Position numbers and translations under genes: made by a program. Shown here piece after piece: positions 42,905-50,700 of a stretch of DNA of 64,000 nucleotides. The stretch spans positions 62,001-126,000 of the forward strand of contig CAYMNQ010000004.1 of NCBI GenBank assembly GCA_964391865.1. The letters run 5' to 3'. The stretch comes from DASZQL01 sp964391865 (GTDB taxonomy: Bacteria; Planctomycetota; Phycisphaerae; Phycisphaerales; UBA1924). Numbering within the stretch: the stretch's first letter is position 1; every line of letters begins with the position of its first letter. The notes below the pieces were generated by a model. That model was given only the letters and a program-made list of their open reading frames with translations. It was not told the DNA's origin and ran no database searches.

Positions 42905-44365
42905 ATGGCCAAATCATCCACCGCCGTCGATCCGAAGACACTTCTCTCCTACAAGCTCTCCGAGTGGGCGTGCTCACTCACCTACGACAGCCTGAGCCCG
43001 CAGGCGATCCAGGCCGCCAAGCTGTTCTGGTACGACTCGCTCGGCTGTGCCGTCGGCGGCTCTCAACAGGAAGACGCCCACATCCTGATGGAGCATCACC
43101 GCGAACTCGCGGGGCTCTCGAACGATCACCACGCGAAGAGCAGCGGTCCCTGCACCTGCTTCGTCTCCGGCTTCAAGACCAACCCTGTTGATGCCGCGTT
43201 CCTCAACTCGCACATGGTGCGCGCGATGGACTACAACGACATCTACTGGAAGGCCGACCCCTGCCATCCGAGCGACATCATCTGCGGCCCGCTCGCGCTC
43301 TGCGAATATCTCGGCAAGTCGGGCAAGGACCTGATCCTCGCCACCGTCATCGCCTATGAAGTCGAGCAGCGCCTCTGCGAATTCGGCGTCCCCGGTGTGC
43401 GCGAGTACGGCTGGCACCACGCGACGCTCACCGCCTTTGCCGCCCCCATCGCCGCCGGGCGCGTGCTGAACCTCGACCCGATGCAGATGGTGCAGGCGAT
43501 CGGCATCTCCGCGTCGCGCACGTTCACTCCCGGTGCCGTCACCGCCGGCAAGCTCACGAACATGAAGAACACCGTCGATCCGTGGGCCACGCGCATGGGC
43601 GTTGAATCGGCGATGCTCGCCAAGCGCGGCTACAGCGGCCCGGAGCACATGTTCGACGGCAAGGAAGGCCTCTTCCACGTCTTCGGGCACGTCCACTACA
43701 AGGGCGCGCCCGCGAAGTTCGACGCCGCGATGCTCCTCGACGGGTTGCCGCACTGCGCGGGCTGCCACTACCGCATCCTCGACTGCGGCATGAAGAGCTT
43801 CCCCATCGAAGCCCTCAGCCACGCGCCCCTCACCGCGATGATGAAGATCGTCAAGGAACACAAAGTGAAGTGGGAAGACGTCGCCGAGATCAAGGTCGAA
43901 GTCATCGCCCGCGCCGCGGACATCCTCGGCGACCCCGCCAAGTACCGACCCACCGGCAAGGAAACCGCCGACCACTCGCTGCCGTACTCGCTCGCAGTGG
44001 GGCTGATGGACGGCATGGTGACGCCGCTGCAGTTCAAGGATGAACGCATCCGCGACCCGCGCCTGATCCCGCTGATGGACAAGATCAAAGTCGTACCGAA
44101 CGACGAGTTCGAGGCGCTCTTCCCGAAGTTCCAGCCCAGCCGCGTGACGATCACGCTGAACGATGGCAAGAGCTTCCAGCAGCGCGTCGACGTCCCGAAG
44201 GGCGACCCGCGCGACCCGATGACACAGGACGAAATCAAGGTGAAATTCGACGCTCTCGCCGCCGGGATCATCGGGCAGAAGAAGTGCGACGAGAGCGCGA
44301 AGCTCATCATGGCGATGGAGCACGAACCCAAGGTGGACCGGTTGATCTCAGGCGTGCTCGCGTGA
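42905..44365 (+). CDS. MmgE/PrpD-family protein
   Basis: A 486-residue MmgE/PrpD-fold protein. Members are 2-methylcitrate dehydratases (PrpD), cis-aconitate decarboxylases and other dehydratases. Family parts visible are FWYDSLGCAVGGS, NSHMVRAMDYNDIYWKADPCHPSDII, GISASRTFTPGAV and ADHSLPYSLAVGL. Length is right. No other methylcitrate genes are nearby, so the substrate is unknown and PrpD is not claimed. No signal peptide. Confidence 0.87.
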   Translation: MAKSSTAVDPKTLLSYKLSEWACSLTYDSLSPQAIQAAKLFWYDSLGCAVGGSQQEDAHILMEHHRELAGLSNDHHAKSSGPCTCFVSGFKTNPVDAAFLNSHMVRAMDYNDIYWKADPCHPSDIICGPLALCEYLGKSGKDLILATVIAYEVEQRLCEFGVPGVREYGWHHATLTAFAAPIAAGRVLNLDPMQMVQAIGISASRTFTPGAVTAGKLTNMKNTVDPWATRMGVESAMLAKRGYSGPEHMFDGKEGLFHVFGHVHYKGAPAKFDAAMLLDGLPHCAGCHYRILDCGMKSFPIEALSHAPLTAMMKIVKEHKVKWEDVAEIKVEVIARAADILGDPAKYRPTGKETADHSLPYSLAVGLMDGMVTPLQFKDERIRDPRLIPLMDKIKVVPNDEFEALFPKFQPSRVTITLNDGKSFQQRVDVPKGDPRDPMTQDEIKVKFDALAAGIIGQKKCDESAKLIMAMEHEPKVDRLISGVLA

Positions 44366-44428
44366 TTCCCGCCCGCCGGTCGCCCGCCTAGCATCAGTGG
44401 CGCTGGTTCAACTGAAGGAGGTCACTAC

Positions 44429-44656
44429 ATGCAACTGGGCCGAAACGTTGGGTCCATCGACCGAGCCATCCGCGCCGTCATCGGCATCGCCGCACTCGTG
44501 CTGGCGTTTACGTCGCTGGGAGTCATGCAAGGCCATATGCTCGGCATCGTTGCGGCGGTGGTGGGTATCGTCATGCTCGCGACCGCCGCGATGAGCATGT
44601 GCCCCCTCTATCTCCCGCTCAAACTCTCGACATGCAACTCTCGAAGCGGGAAGTGA
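44429..44656 (+). CDS. DUF2892 (YgaP-like) small membrane protein
   Basis: A 75-residue protein with the DUF2892 pattern: NVGSIDRAIRAVIGIAALVLAF, a second helix GIVAAVVGIVMLATAAMSMCPLY and a Cys-Pro turn. In other proteins this domain is fused behind a rhodanese, in YgaP. Its start is fixed by AAGGAGGT seven bases upstream. Function is unknown; it is not next to the rhodanese here. Confidence 0.82.
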   Translation: MQLGRNVGSIDRAIRAVIGIAALVLAFTSLGVMQGHMLGIVAAVVGIVMLATAAMSMCPLYLPLKLSTCNSRSGK

Positions 44657-44697
44657 CCCCTCTCCCCGCTCGCCGCATTCCGATTCGGAGCAAAGCG

Positions 44698-45276
44698 ATG
44701 CGTACACAGCGATTCGCAGGAAGGCTGCCCTTCTTCACGATGGCGATTCTAAGCATCGCAGCCGCAGGCGGCTGCAGTTCAACGCTCGACCGCCAGACCG
44801 TGGGCATCGCCGCGCCTGTCCCCGAGTTGAAGGGCGAGTTCAATAACATCTCCCGCGACGGGCGACTGTACTTCGCCGGCGAGCCAAGCGAGGAAGCCAT
44901 CCGCGAGATGGCCCGCCGTGGCGCCACCGTCGTCGTCGACATCCGCCCCGAGGGCGCCGCGCGCACGCACCAGTTCGACGAGCGGGCGCTGGTCGAGTCG
45001 CTCGGCATGGAATACATACAGATCCCCATCAGCGCCGAGTCCTTGAGCGCCGCTGACGTCCGCCGATTCGCCGAAGTGATGCGTGAGACCGATGGCGAGA
45101 TGCTCCTGCACTGCCGATCCTCGAACACTTCCGGCGGCCTGTGGGCGGCGTACCTCGCCCGCCACAAGGGATTCCCGCTGAACGACGCCATCGAGCGCGG
45201 CAAGGCGGCGGGGCTTGCCCGCCCCGACATGATCGAAGCCGTAACCCGCGTCGTCGCCGAGGAACCCGTGAAGTGA
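44698..45276 (+). CDS. Phosphatase-fold lipoprotein lacking the catalytic arginine
   Basis: A 192-residue lipoprotein; the signal ends in IAAAGGC (Cys26). The mature part follows DUF442/dual-specificity-like phosphatases: DGRLYFAGEPSEEAIREM, VVVDIRPEG, and the P-loop LLHCRSSNTSGGLWAAYLA. In such loops (C-x4-R) an arginine follows the cysteine by five residues; here that place is Thr, so normal phosphatase chemistry is unlikely. It may be a binding protein or a decayed enzyme. The start at 44698 is preceded by GGAG. Overlap of its end with the DinB gene links them. Confidence 0.75.
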   Translation: MRTQRFAGRLPFFTMAILSIAAAGGCSSTLDRQTVGIAAPVPELKGEFNNISRDGRLYFAGEPSEEAIREMARRGATVVVDIRPEGAARTHQFDERALVESLGMEYIQIPISAESLSAADVRRFAEVMRETDGEMLLHCRSSNTSGGLWAAYLARHKGFPLNDAIERGKAAGLARPDMIEAVTRVVAEEPVK

Positions 45277-45776
45277 CCTCGCCCTTCGCCTCCGCCATCC
45301 TCATCACCTGGCGCCGCAACCGCGACTACGCCGCCAGGCTCGTCGCCGATCTCTCCGCCGCGCAGATGCTGGCGCAGCCCGTGCCCGGCATCACCATGAA
45401 CCACCCCGCGTGGATCCTCGCGCACCTGTCGGTGTACGCGCCGATCGGCGCGTGCCTCGCCTCCCGCCGCCCCTTCGCGGACCCGCTCGAGCACCGCTAC
45501 GGCCAGAAATCGAAGGTCATCAACGACCCCGCCGAGTACCCCGCGCGCGACTCGCTCATCGCCGAGTACCTGTGCTCCCACGACGAGTGCCAGTCGGCCC
45601 TCGAAGCCGCCGATGACGCGGTGTTTCTTGAGCCGAACCCGCTCGAGCGCTGGCGCGCCGTCCACCCGCGCGTGGGCGACATGCTCGTCACGCTGCTCGT
45701 GAAGCACGAGTCGGGGCACCTCGGGCAACTCTCGGCGTGGCGCCGCGCGATGGGGCTCCCGGGCGTGCCGATGTGA
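45273..45776 (+). CDS. DinB-superfamily protein
   Basis: A 167-residue helical protein of the DinB/YfiT superfamily. A GTG start at 45273 overlaps the preceding stop (GTGA). Histidines in NHPAWILAHL and KHESGHLGQLSAWRRAMG may form the usual three-His metal site. Members act as thiol S-transferases with bacillithiol or other thiols, or have no known activity. No signal peptide. Confidence 0.78.
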   Translation: MTSPFASAILITWRRNRDYAARLVADLSAAQMLAQPVPGITMNHPAWILAHLSVYAPIGACLASRRPFADPLEHRYGQKSKVINDPAEYPARDSLIAEYLCSHDECQSALEAADDAVFLEPNPLERWRAVHPRVGDMLVTLLVKHESGHLGQLSAWRRAMGLPGVPM

Positions 45777-45796
45777 AGGGAAGTGGGACAAGGACT

Positions 45797-45826
45797 GTGC
45801 CACTGACCTGTTCCTGCAGGTCAGTG
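45797..45826 (-). repeat. Hairpin repeat ending in TGGCAC, copy 4
   Basis: On the minus strand the element is CACTGACCTG CAGGAA CAGGTCAGTG followed by GCAC. It is inverted with respect to the copy at 45850, matching it at 29 of 30 positions. The two are 23 bp apart, so together they also form a 29-bp inverted repeat. Confidence 0.7.
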
Positions 45827-45849
45827 TGTCTTGAGCCATCGCGCATTCG

Positions 45850-45879
45850 CACTGACCTGCAGGAACAGGTCAATGGCAC
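45850..45879 (+). repeat. Hairpin repeat ending in TGGCAC, copy 5
   Basis: CACTGACCTG (45850-45859), loop CAGGAA, CAGGTCAATG (45866-45875), then GCAC. It lies 28 bp upstream of the M20 peptidase start. Confidence 0.7.
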
Positions 45880-45906
45880 GACAAGCGCCACGCTACGATC
45901 TCCGGC

Positions 45907-47160
45907 ATGACCGACCTCCGCGCCCGCATCCTTTCCGACGCCGCCACTCGCGCGGACCAGATGCTCCGCGACCTCGCCGCCCACGTCGCCATTCCCACCG
46001 GGCACAACCACACGCCGGGGCTTGATGAGTACCGCGCGGTGATCACCGCGCGCCTGAAAGACCTCGGCGCCACAGTCGAACTCATCCCCGGCGACCCGCG
46101 CCCAGCGTGGATCACACCCGACACCACCGACGAAGACGTGGCCGTTGGCCCCGTGCCCCCAACCGCCGTCTGCCGCAGCCCGGCGATCCGCGCCCAAGCG
46201 AGCCGCGACCGGGAGGGAGCGGTCTCTCCGTCTTCTCCCCGCCTCCTCCTCTCGGGCCACCTCGACACCGTCTTCGCGCCGAGCGAACCATTCAATCAAC
46301 TCACGCTCAGCGCCGACAAGAAGACCGCGCTCGGCCCCGGCATTGTCGACATGAAGGGCGGCATCCTCATCGCCGTCAACGCCCTCGAAGTCCTCGCCGC
46401 CCACGGCATCCATCCCGCGTGGACCTTTATCCTCAACTCTGACGAAGAAACCGGCTCGTTCCACTCCCGCGCCGCCCTCGAAGCGGAAGCGAAACGGCAC
46501 GACTTCGGCATCGCCTTCGAGCCGGCGCTCCCCGGCGGCGCGATGGCGATCGAACGCAAAGGTTCGGGCCAGTTCTTCATCGAAGTCCACGGCCGCAGCG
46601 CCCACGCCGGGCGCGACTTCGAGAAGGGCGTCTCCGCCGTCTACGCCCTCGCGCGCGTGCTCACGAAGATCGAAGCCATGAGCGATCTACCCCGCGGCAC
46701 CACCGTCAACGTCGGCCCGATCGACGGCGCTGGCGCCACCAATATCGTCCCCGACCGCGCCCGCGCCTGGGGCAATGTGCGCTTCACCGATGAACCCGCC
46801 GCGCGCGACATCGAGAAGCAACTCGACGCTCTCGCCACGCCCGAAGGCTCCATGCCCCGCGCCATCGTGCGCCAGTGCCTGAACCGTCCCGCCAAACCGA
46901 AGACCCCCGCGACGGAACAACTCGCCCTCACCGCCCGCGCCGCCGCCGAGTCACTCGGGCAGCAGCTCCCCTTCACCTCAACCGGCGGCGTGTGCGACGG
47001 CAACATCCTCCAAGCCGTCGGCCTGCCAACCATCGACAGCATGGGCGTCCGCGGCGGGGGACTCCACACCCATCAGGAATGGCTGGAGGTGCCGAGTCTT
47101 GTGGAGCGATGCCAGTTTCTCGCTGTTTTGTTCGCAAAATTTTCGGGTGTCGCCGTTTAG
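45907..47160 (+). CDS. M20-family metallohydrolase (carboxypeptidase G2/desuccinylase-like)
   Basis: A 417-residue zinc metallohydrolase. Ligands appear as LLSGHLDTVFA (His118, Asp120), GPGIVDMKGGI (Asp), NSDEETGSFHS (Glu-Glu) and the last His in GGGLHTHQEW. The M20 family includes carboxypeptidase G2, ArgE and DapE, a desuccinylase; substrate is not given by the sequence. A repeat-coded insertion (residues 85-110, QASRDREGAV) sits before the first ligand block. It lies directly upstream of the astA/astD region in the same direction, so removal of succinate from succinylglutamate is a possible role. Confidence 0.88.
   Translation: MTDLRARILSDAATRADQMLRDLAAHVAIPTGHNHTPGLDEYRAVITARLKDLGATVELIPGDPRPAWITPDTTDEDVAVGPVPPTAVCRSPAIRAQASRDREGAVSPSSPRLLLSGHLDTVFAPSEPFNQLTLSADKKTALGPGIVDMKGGILIAVNALEVLAAHGIHPAWTFILNSDEETGSFHSRAALEAEAKRHDFGIAFEPALPGGAMAIERKGSGQFFIEVHGRSAHAGRDFEKGVSAVYALARVLTKIEAMSDLPRGTTVNVGPIDGAGATNIVPDRARAWGNVRFTDEPAARDIEKQLDALATPEGSMPRAIVRQCLNRPAKPKTPATEQLALTARAAAESLGQQLPFTSTGGVCDGNILQAVGLPTIDSMGVRGGGLHTHQEWLEVPSLVERCQFLAVLFAKFSGVAV
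46159..46237 (+). repeat. In-frame repeat-like insertion in the M20 gene
   Basis: Encodes residues about 85-110, including ASRDREGAV, a word I recall from many planctomycete proteins. It lies between the N-terminal domain and the GHLD metal motif, where other M20 proteins have a short loop. Only one copy was seen in the window. Confidence 0.45.
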
Positions 47161-47211
47161 AACGGCCTTTCCGATCGCTTCCGACCGGGTTGGATCGCTA
47201 CGATGATCCAC

Positions 47212-47228
47212 CGGCCCGCATCGGGCCG
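47212..47228 (+). terminator. Hairpin between M20 and aminotransferase genes
   Basis: CGGCCCG (47212-47218) pairs with CGGGCCG (47222-47228) around CAT and is followed by ATCTTTC. A weak terminator or attenuator 52 bp after the M20 stop. Confidence 0.35.
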
Positions 47229-47370
47229 ATCTTTCAGTTCCTCGAACCGGCTGGTTCTGGCGGTCCGGTGGCTCGATCGTTCGAGACCGGCGGGAATCGC
47301 TGCCGACTCGGGGCGCACCGGCGGCCGTCCCACTTCAACCGGGCCGCGCCGGATATCGAGGTTGTGACCC

Positions 47371-48891
47371 ATGACATCCGCTATGACCAAGCCCGCGACA
47401 TCCCCGACTTCATCTTCGTCCGCCGGTTCCGCCGCGAGCGCATCGAGCCTCGCCGACCAGTTCCGCAACAGCCCCGCCGTGAAAGGCGCCGTGGCGACCA
47501 TCATCAGCGAACTGAAGGCGAAGCAGTCGCAGATCACCGACATCCGCGGCCCGCGCGACCCGAAACTCCGCGAGACCTTCGAGAGCACGATGAAGCGCGC
47601 CGCCGAGGTGCGTGGACGCCCGCTGCTGTACCCCTACCTGGGTTCGGGCCTCGGCAACGGCCCCTTCGTCGAACTCATGGACGGCTCCGTCAAGCTCGAC
47701 ATGCTCACCGGCATCGGCGTTCACTTCTTCGGGCACTCCGATCCCGATATGGTTCAGGCGGCGGTCGAGTCCTCGCTCAGCAACACGCCCATGCAGGGGC
47801 ACCTGATCCTGAACGACGACGCGATCAAGTTCAATGACACGCTCGTCTCGCTCGCGTCAAAGGTCAGCCGCCTGAAGCACGCGTTCCTCTGCAACAGCGG
47901 CGCGATGGCGAACGAGAACGCCCTGAAGGTCTGCTTCCAGAAGCACGCCCCGGCCAGTCGCGTCATCGCCTTCAAGGACTGCTTCATGGGCCGCTCGTGG
48001 GCGATGGCGCAGATCGGCGATTCCGCCGCTGGGCGCCAAGGCCTGCCGTTGAACGTCCTCGTCGACTACATGCCCTTCTACGACCACGTCGCCGCCCGCC
48101 GCATGAGCGCCGGCGACGTTTCCGGCTCCACACGCTTCATCGACATGGCCGTCTGGCACCTGCGCCAGTACATCGAGCGCTACCCGGCGCAGCACGCCTG
48201 CTTCATCTTCGAACTCGTGCAGGGCGAGGGCGGCTTCAACACCGCGCTCCCCGAGTTCCACCGCGAACTCATGAAAGTCTGCAAGGACGCCCGCATCGCC
48301 ATCTGGGACGACGAGATCCAGACCTTCGGCCGCACACCCAGCATGTTCGCCTTTGAAGCCATGGACCTGGGCGACATGATCGACGTCTGCTGCGTCGGCA
48401 AGATGACGCAGGTGTGCGCCGCGCTCTATACCGACGAGTACAACCCCAAGCCCGGTCTTCTCTCCGGCACATTCCTCGGCTCCACCGACGCGCTCCGCGT
48501 CGGGCAGCGCGTGCTCGAGCGCCTCTCCACCGGCAACTACTACGGCCCGGCCGGCTCCATCGAGCGGCATCACAAACTCTTCACCGAGCAGGTGCGCTCG
48601 CTCATCGCAAAGCACCCCGCGTGGTTCCCCCACGTCGCGGAGGTCCCCGACCTCGTCGGCGGCTACGGCGGCATGATGCGCTTCACCCCCTTCGCCGGCG
48701 ACAAGGACACCATTATGAAGCTCTGCAAGGTGATGTTCGAGGAAGGCCTCATCGCCTTCTACTGCGGGCACGGCCCGTACCACGTCCGCATGCTCCCGCC
48801 CCTCGGAATCCTCGACGAATCCATCTGGCCCCGCGCGTTCGCCGTCATCGAAAAAGCCATGACCCGCGTGGCGGCCGAGATCAAGAAGTAA
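47371..48891 (+). CDS. Class III (pyridoxal-phosphate) aminotransferase
   Basis: A 506-residue fold-type I aminotransferase. The cofactor sites are FLCNSGAMANENALKVCF, FELVQGEGGF, WDDEIQTFGRTPSMFA and the Schiff-base lysine in CCVGKMTQVCAALYT. It resembles lysine/ornithine-type enzymes more than GABA aminotransferase. Placed directly before astA and astD, it is the likely succinylornithine transaminase of this region, but the reaction is inferred from context. The start at ATG 47371 has GAGG upstream; ATG 47383 is also possible. The N-terminus is Ser/Ala rich. Confidence 0.87.
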   Translation: MTSAMTKPATSPTSSSSAGSAASASSLADQFRNSPAVKGAVATIISELKAKQSQITDIRGPRDPKLRETFESTMKRAAEVRGRPLLYPYLGSGLGNGPFVELMDGSVKLDMLTGIGVHFFGHSDPDMVQAAVESSLSNTPMQGHLILNDDAIKFNDTLVSLASKVSRLKHAFLCNSGAMANENALKVCFQKHAPASRVIAFKDCFMGRSWAMAQIGDSAAGRQGLPLNVLVDYMPFYDHVAARRMSAGDVSGSTRFIDMAVWHLRQYIERYPAQHACFIFELVQGEGGFNTALPEFHRELMKVCKDARIAIWDDEIQTFGRTPSMFAFEAMDLGDMIDVCCVGKMTQVCAALYTDEYNPKPGLLSGTFLGSTDALRVGQRVLERLSTGNYYGPAGSIERHHKLFTEQVRSLIAKHPAWFPHVAEVPDLVGGYGGMMRFTPFAGDKDTIMKLCKVMFEEGLIAFYCGHGPYHVRMLPPLGILDESIWPRAFAVIEKAMTRVAAEIKK

Positions 48892-48924
48892 GAATTCTCC
48901 ACAGAGAACACAGAGGGGGAAAGG
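48892..48924 (-). repeat. CTCTGTG-rich dispersed repeat, copy 1
   Basis: Begins one base after the aminotransferase stop. In minus orientation it reads close to CCTCTGTGTTCTCTGTGGAG. Related copies are at 49004, 55277, 55333 and 61139. Confidence 0.6.
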
Positions 48925-49003
48925 ATTGATTGAAATAATGAACGAGAACACCGAAGCGAGAACTCATCGCTGCAATTGACAATCCATGTTTCTCTCACTT
49001 CCA

Positions 49004-49039
49004 ACTCTGTGATCTCTGTGTCCTCTGTGGTGAATATTC
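49004..49039 (+). repeat. CTCTGTG-rich dispersed repeat, copy 2, abutting astA start
   Basis: CTCTGTGATCTCTGTGTCCT followed by CTGTGGTGAATATTC runs to the base before the astA ATG. It therefore occupies the ribosome-binding region; no good purine-rich site is visible there. Confidence 0.65.
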
Positions 49040-50176
49040 ATGTTCCTGATCCGACGAGTCCAGAACGACGACCTCGACCTGCTCTTCAAGCTGTCGAAAA
49101 TGGTCTTCTTCATCAATCTGCCCGCGGACAAGGACATCATCGCCGAGAAGATCCGCCGCGCCCGCGCCAGCTTCGAAGCCGCCGCCACCGGCCGGCCCCT
49201 CGCGCTCGGTGAAGAGGGCAAGGGCGCCGTCAAGAATTCTCCCCTCTACATGTTCGTCATCGAGGACCTCACCAACCGCACCGTCCTCGGCACGTCGATG
49301 ATCGTCGCGAAGATGGGCACCAAGGGGCACCCGAATCTCTCCTTCCAGCTCAAGAGACGTGAGTGCTTCTCGCGCGATCTTCAGGAGGGGCACACGCACA
49401 TCACCGCGCAGCTCTTCCTCGATGAGAGCGGCCCGACCGAGATCGGCGGCCTGATCCTCAGCCCCACCGTCCGCCGCCACCCGCTCAAGCTCGGCAAGCA
49501 GCTCTCTCTCGTCCGCTTCCACTACATGGGCATGCACCGCAAAGCCGTCTCCGACCGCATCATCGCCGAGATGATGGCCCCCCTCACCGGCGACGGCCGC
49601 AGCCCATTCTGGGAAGCGCTGGGCCGCCGCTTCATCAACCTCTCGTACCGCGACGCCGATCTCTTCTGCCAGCACTCGCGCGAGTTCATGCTCTCCCTCC
49701 TCCCCCGCGAGGAGATCTACCTCAGCCTCCTGCCCCCCGAAGCACGCCAGGTCGTCGGGCAGGTCGGCGCCGACACCGCCCCCGCGCGCCGCATGCTCGA
49801 ATCGATCGGCTTCACCTACCGCGACCGCGTCGATCCCTTCGACGGCGGGCCACACCTCGAAGCCGAGACAGGCGAGATCAAACTCGTCAAAGACACCCGC
49901 CGCGCGAAGTTCGCCGGCACCTGCCCGCCCGCCCAAGCCAAGACCCCCGGTTTCCTCAGCGCCGAGACCGACGACGGCGACTTCCGCGCCCTCTACACCC
50001 ACGCCGCTTTCGGTGACGCCGGCAAGTCGCTCAAGCTCCCGCGCGAGGCCGCCGAGGCGCTGAATCTCGAGCCCGGCATGCACGTCGGCTTCACGCCCTA
50101 CGACATCCACGCGGGCGAGAAGCCCGCCGCCGAAGCCGCACCCAAGGCCCGCCAGCGCGCCCGCGCCCCACGCTGA
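49040..50176 (+). CDS. astA: Arginine/ornithine N-succinyltransferase
   Basis: A 378-residue AstA-family acyltransferase that transfers succinyl from succinyl-CoA to arginine or ornithine. Family parts: FLIRRVQNDDLDLLFKLSKM, LTNRTVLGTSMIVAKMG, ITAQLFLDESGPTEIGGLIL, RRFINLSYRDADLFCQHSREFM and GADTAPARRMLESIGFTYR. Length is close to the family (about 340), with a Lys/Arg/Ala-rich tail (EAAPKARQRARAPR). It follows the aminotransferase by 149 bp holding repeats, and astD follows after a 524-bp gap with a terminator-like hairpin. Confidence 0.92.
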   Translation: MFLIRRVQNDDLDLLFKLSKMVFFINLPADKDIIAEKIRRARASFEAAATGRPLALGEEGKGAVKNSPLYMFVIEDLTNRTVLGTSMIVAKMGTKGHPNLSFQLKRRECFSRDLQEGHTHITAQLFLDESGPTEIGGLILSPTVRRHPLKLGKQLSLVRFHYMGMHRKAVSDRIIAEMMAPLTGDGRSPFWEALGRRFINLSYRDADLFCQHSREFMLSLLPREEIYLSLLPPEARQVVGQVGADTAPARRMLESIGFTYRDRVDPFDGGPHLEAETGEIKLVKDTRRAKFAGTCPPAQAKTPGFLSAETDDGDFRALYTHAAFGDAGKSLKLPREAAEALNLEPGMHVGFTPYDIHAGEKPAAEAAPKARQRARAPR

Positions 50177-50204
50177 TCATCATCACACTCGTGTGTCCGC
50201 GTTT

Positions 50205-50219
50205 GTGCGCGCGCCGGTG
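50205..50219. repeat. 15-bp direct repeat, first unit
   Basis: GTGCGCGCGCCGGTG, repeated exactly at 50318-50332. The 98 bp between are less GC-rich than the surroundings, as expected for a small inserted segment. Confidence 0.45.
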
Positions 50220-50317
50220 ACATGTCCCCGCCAAGAACGGCAAAGATCTCAGAAAAGTCCCTATTCCTTGTCACGCCGAGAGTTAGGCGCGCCCGAGCCG
50301 CACGCAAGTTCACCTGG

Positions 50318-50332
50318 GTGCGCGCGCCGGTG
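50318..50332. repeat. 15-bp direct repeat, second unit
   Basis: Exact copy of 50205-50219. See first unit. Confidence 0.45.
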
Positions 50333-50516
50333 GCCTTTTTGCCCATAGGTGGAGGACCCGCGCGTGCCCACAAGCACCCGCGGGCGCCCCCCCGCGATCG
50401 GTGCCGACTGGCCAGCGACCGCCGCCCGCGCGACTCATGCCCGTTGCCGATGCGCGGTCTTCGATCCTTCGAAACCGCGCCATCGTCACGGCGGCGAAAG
50501 CCGCCGCACATCTCAG

Positions 50517-50533
50517 CCCGCCGGCGGGTTTTT
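50517..50533 (+). terminator. Rho-independent-like terminator
   Basis: CCCGCCGGCGGG (50517-50528) is a palindromic GC stem followed directly by TTTTT. It suggests that astD is transcribed from its own promoter rather than read through from astA. Confidence 0.6.
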
Positions 50534-50700
50534 CTGACGCGACATCGAACTCACAGCGACGAGCCACCTCAACACGCCACACCGACGCACACGACCGCAC
50601 CACCAATCCTCAGGCGACCAGCCTCACGCGGAACCCGCGCGTCGGACCAACCCGGCCACGCCGGAAGCCGCGCGGCGCGATCGCCTACCATGAGTTCTCT

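Larger units (their letters stand above)
50177..50700. other. 524-bp gap between astA and astD
   Basis: No convincing gene. It holds a 15-bp direct repeat (GTGCGCGCGCCGGTG at 50205-50219 and 50318-50332), a less GC-rich island (about 50230-50280) and a terminator-like hairpin at 50517. Frames here on both strands are Arg/Pro/His-rich and lack start signals. Confidence 0.5.

Noticed and set aside
50401..50700. In-frame upstream extension of astD by 100 residues
   Set aside because: Open only because of GC-rich composition. The aldehyde dehydrogenase part starts at 50701, and the extension crosses a terminator-like hairpin at 50517.
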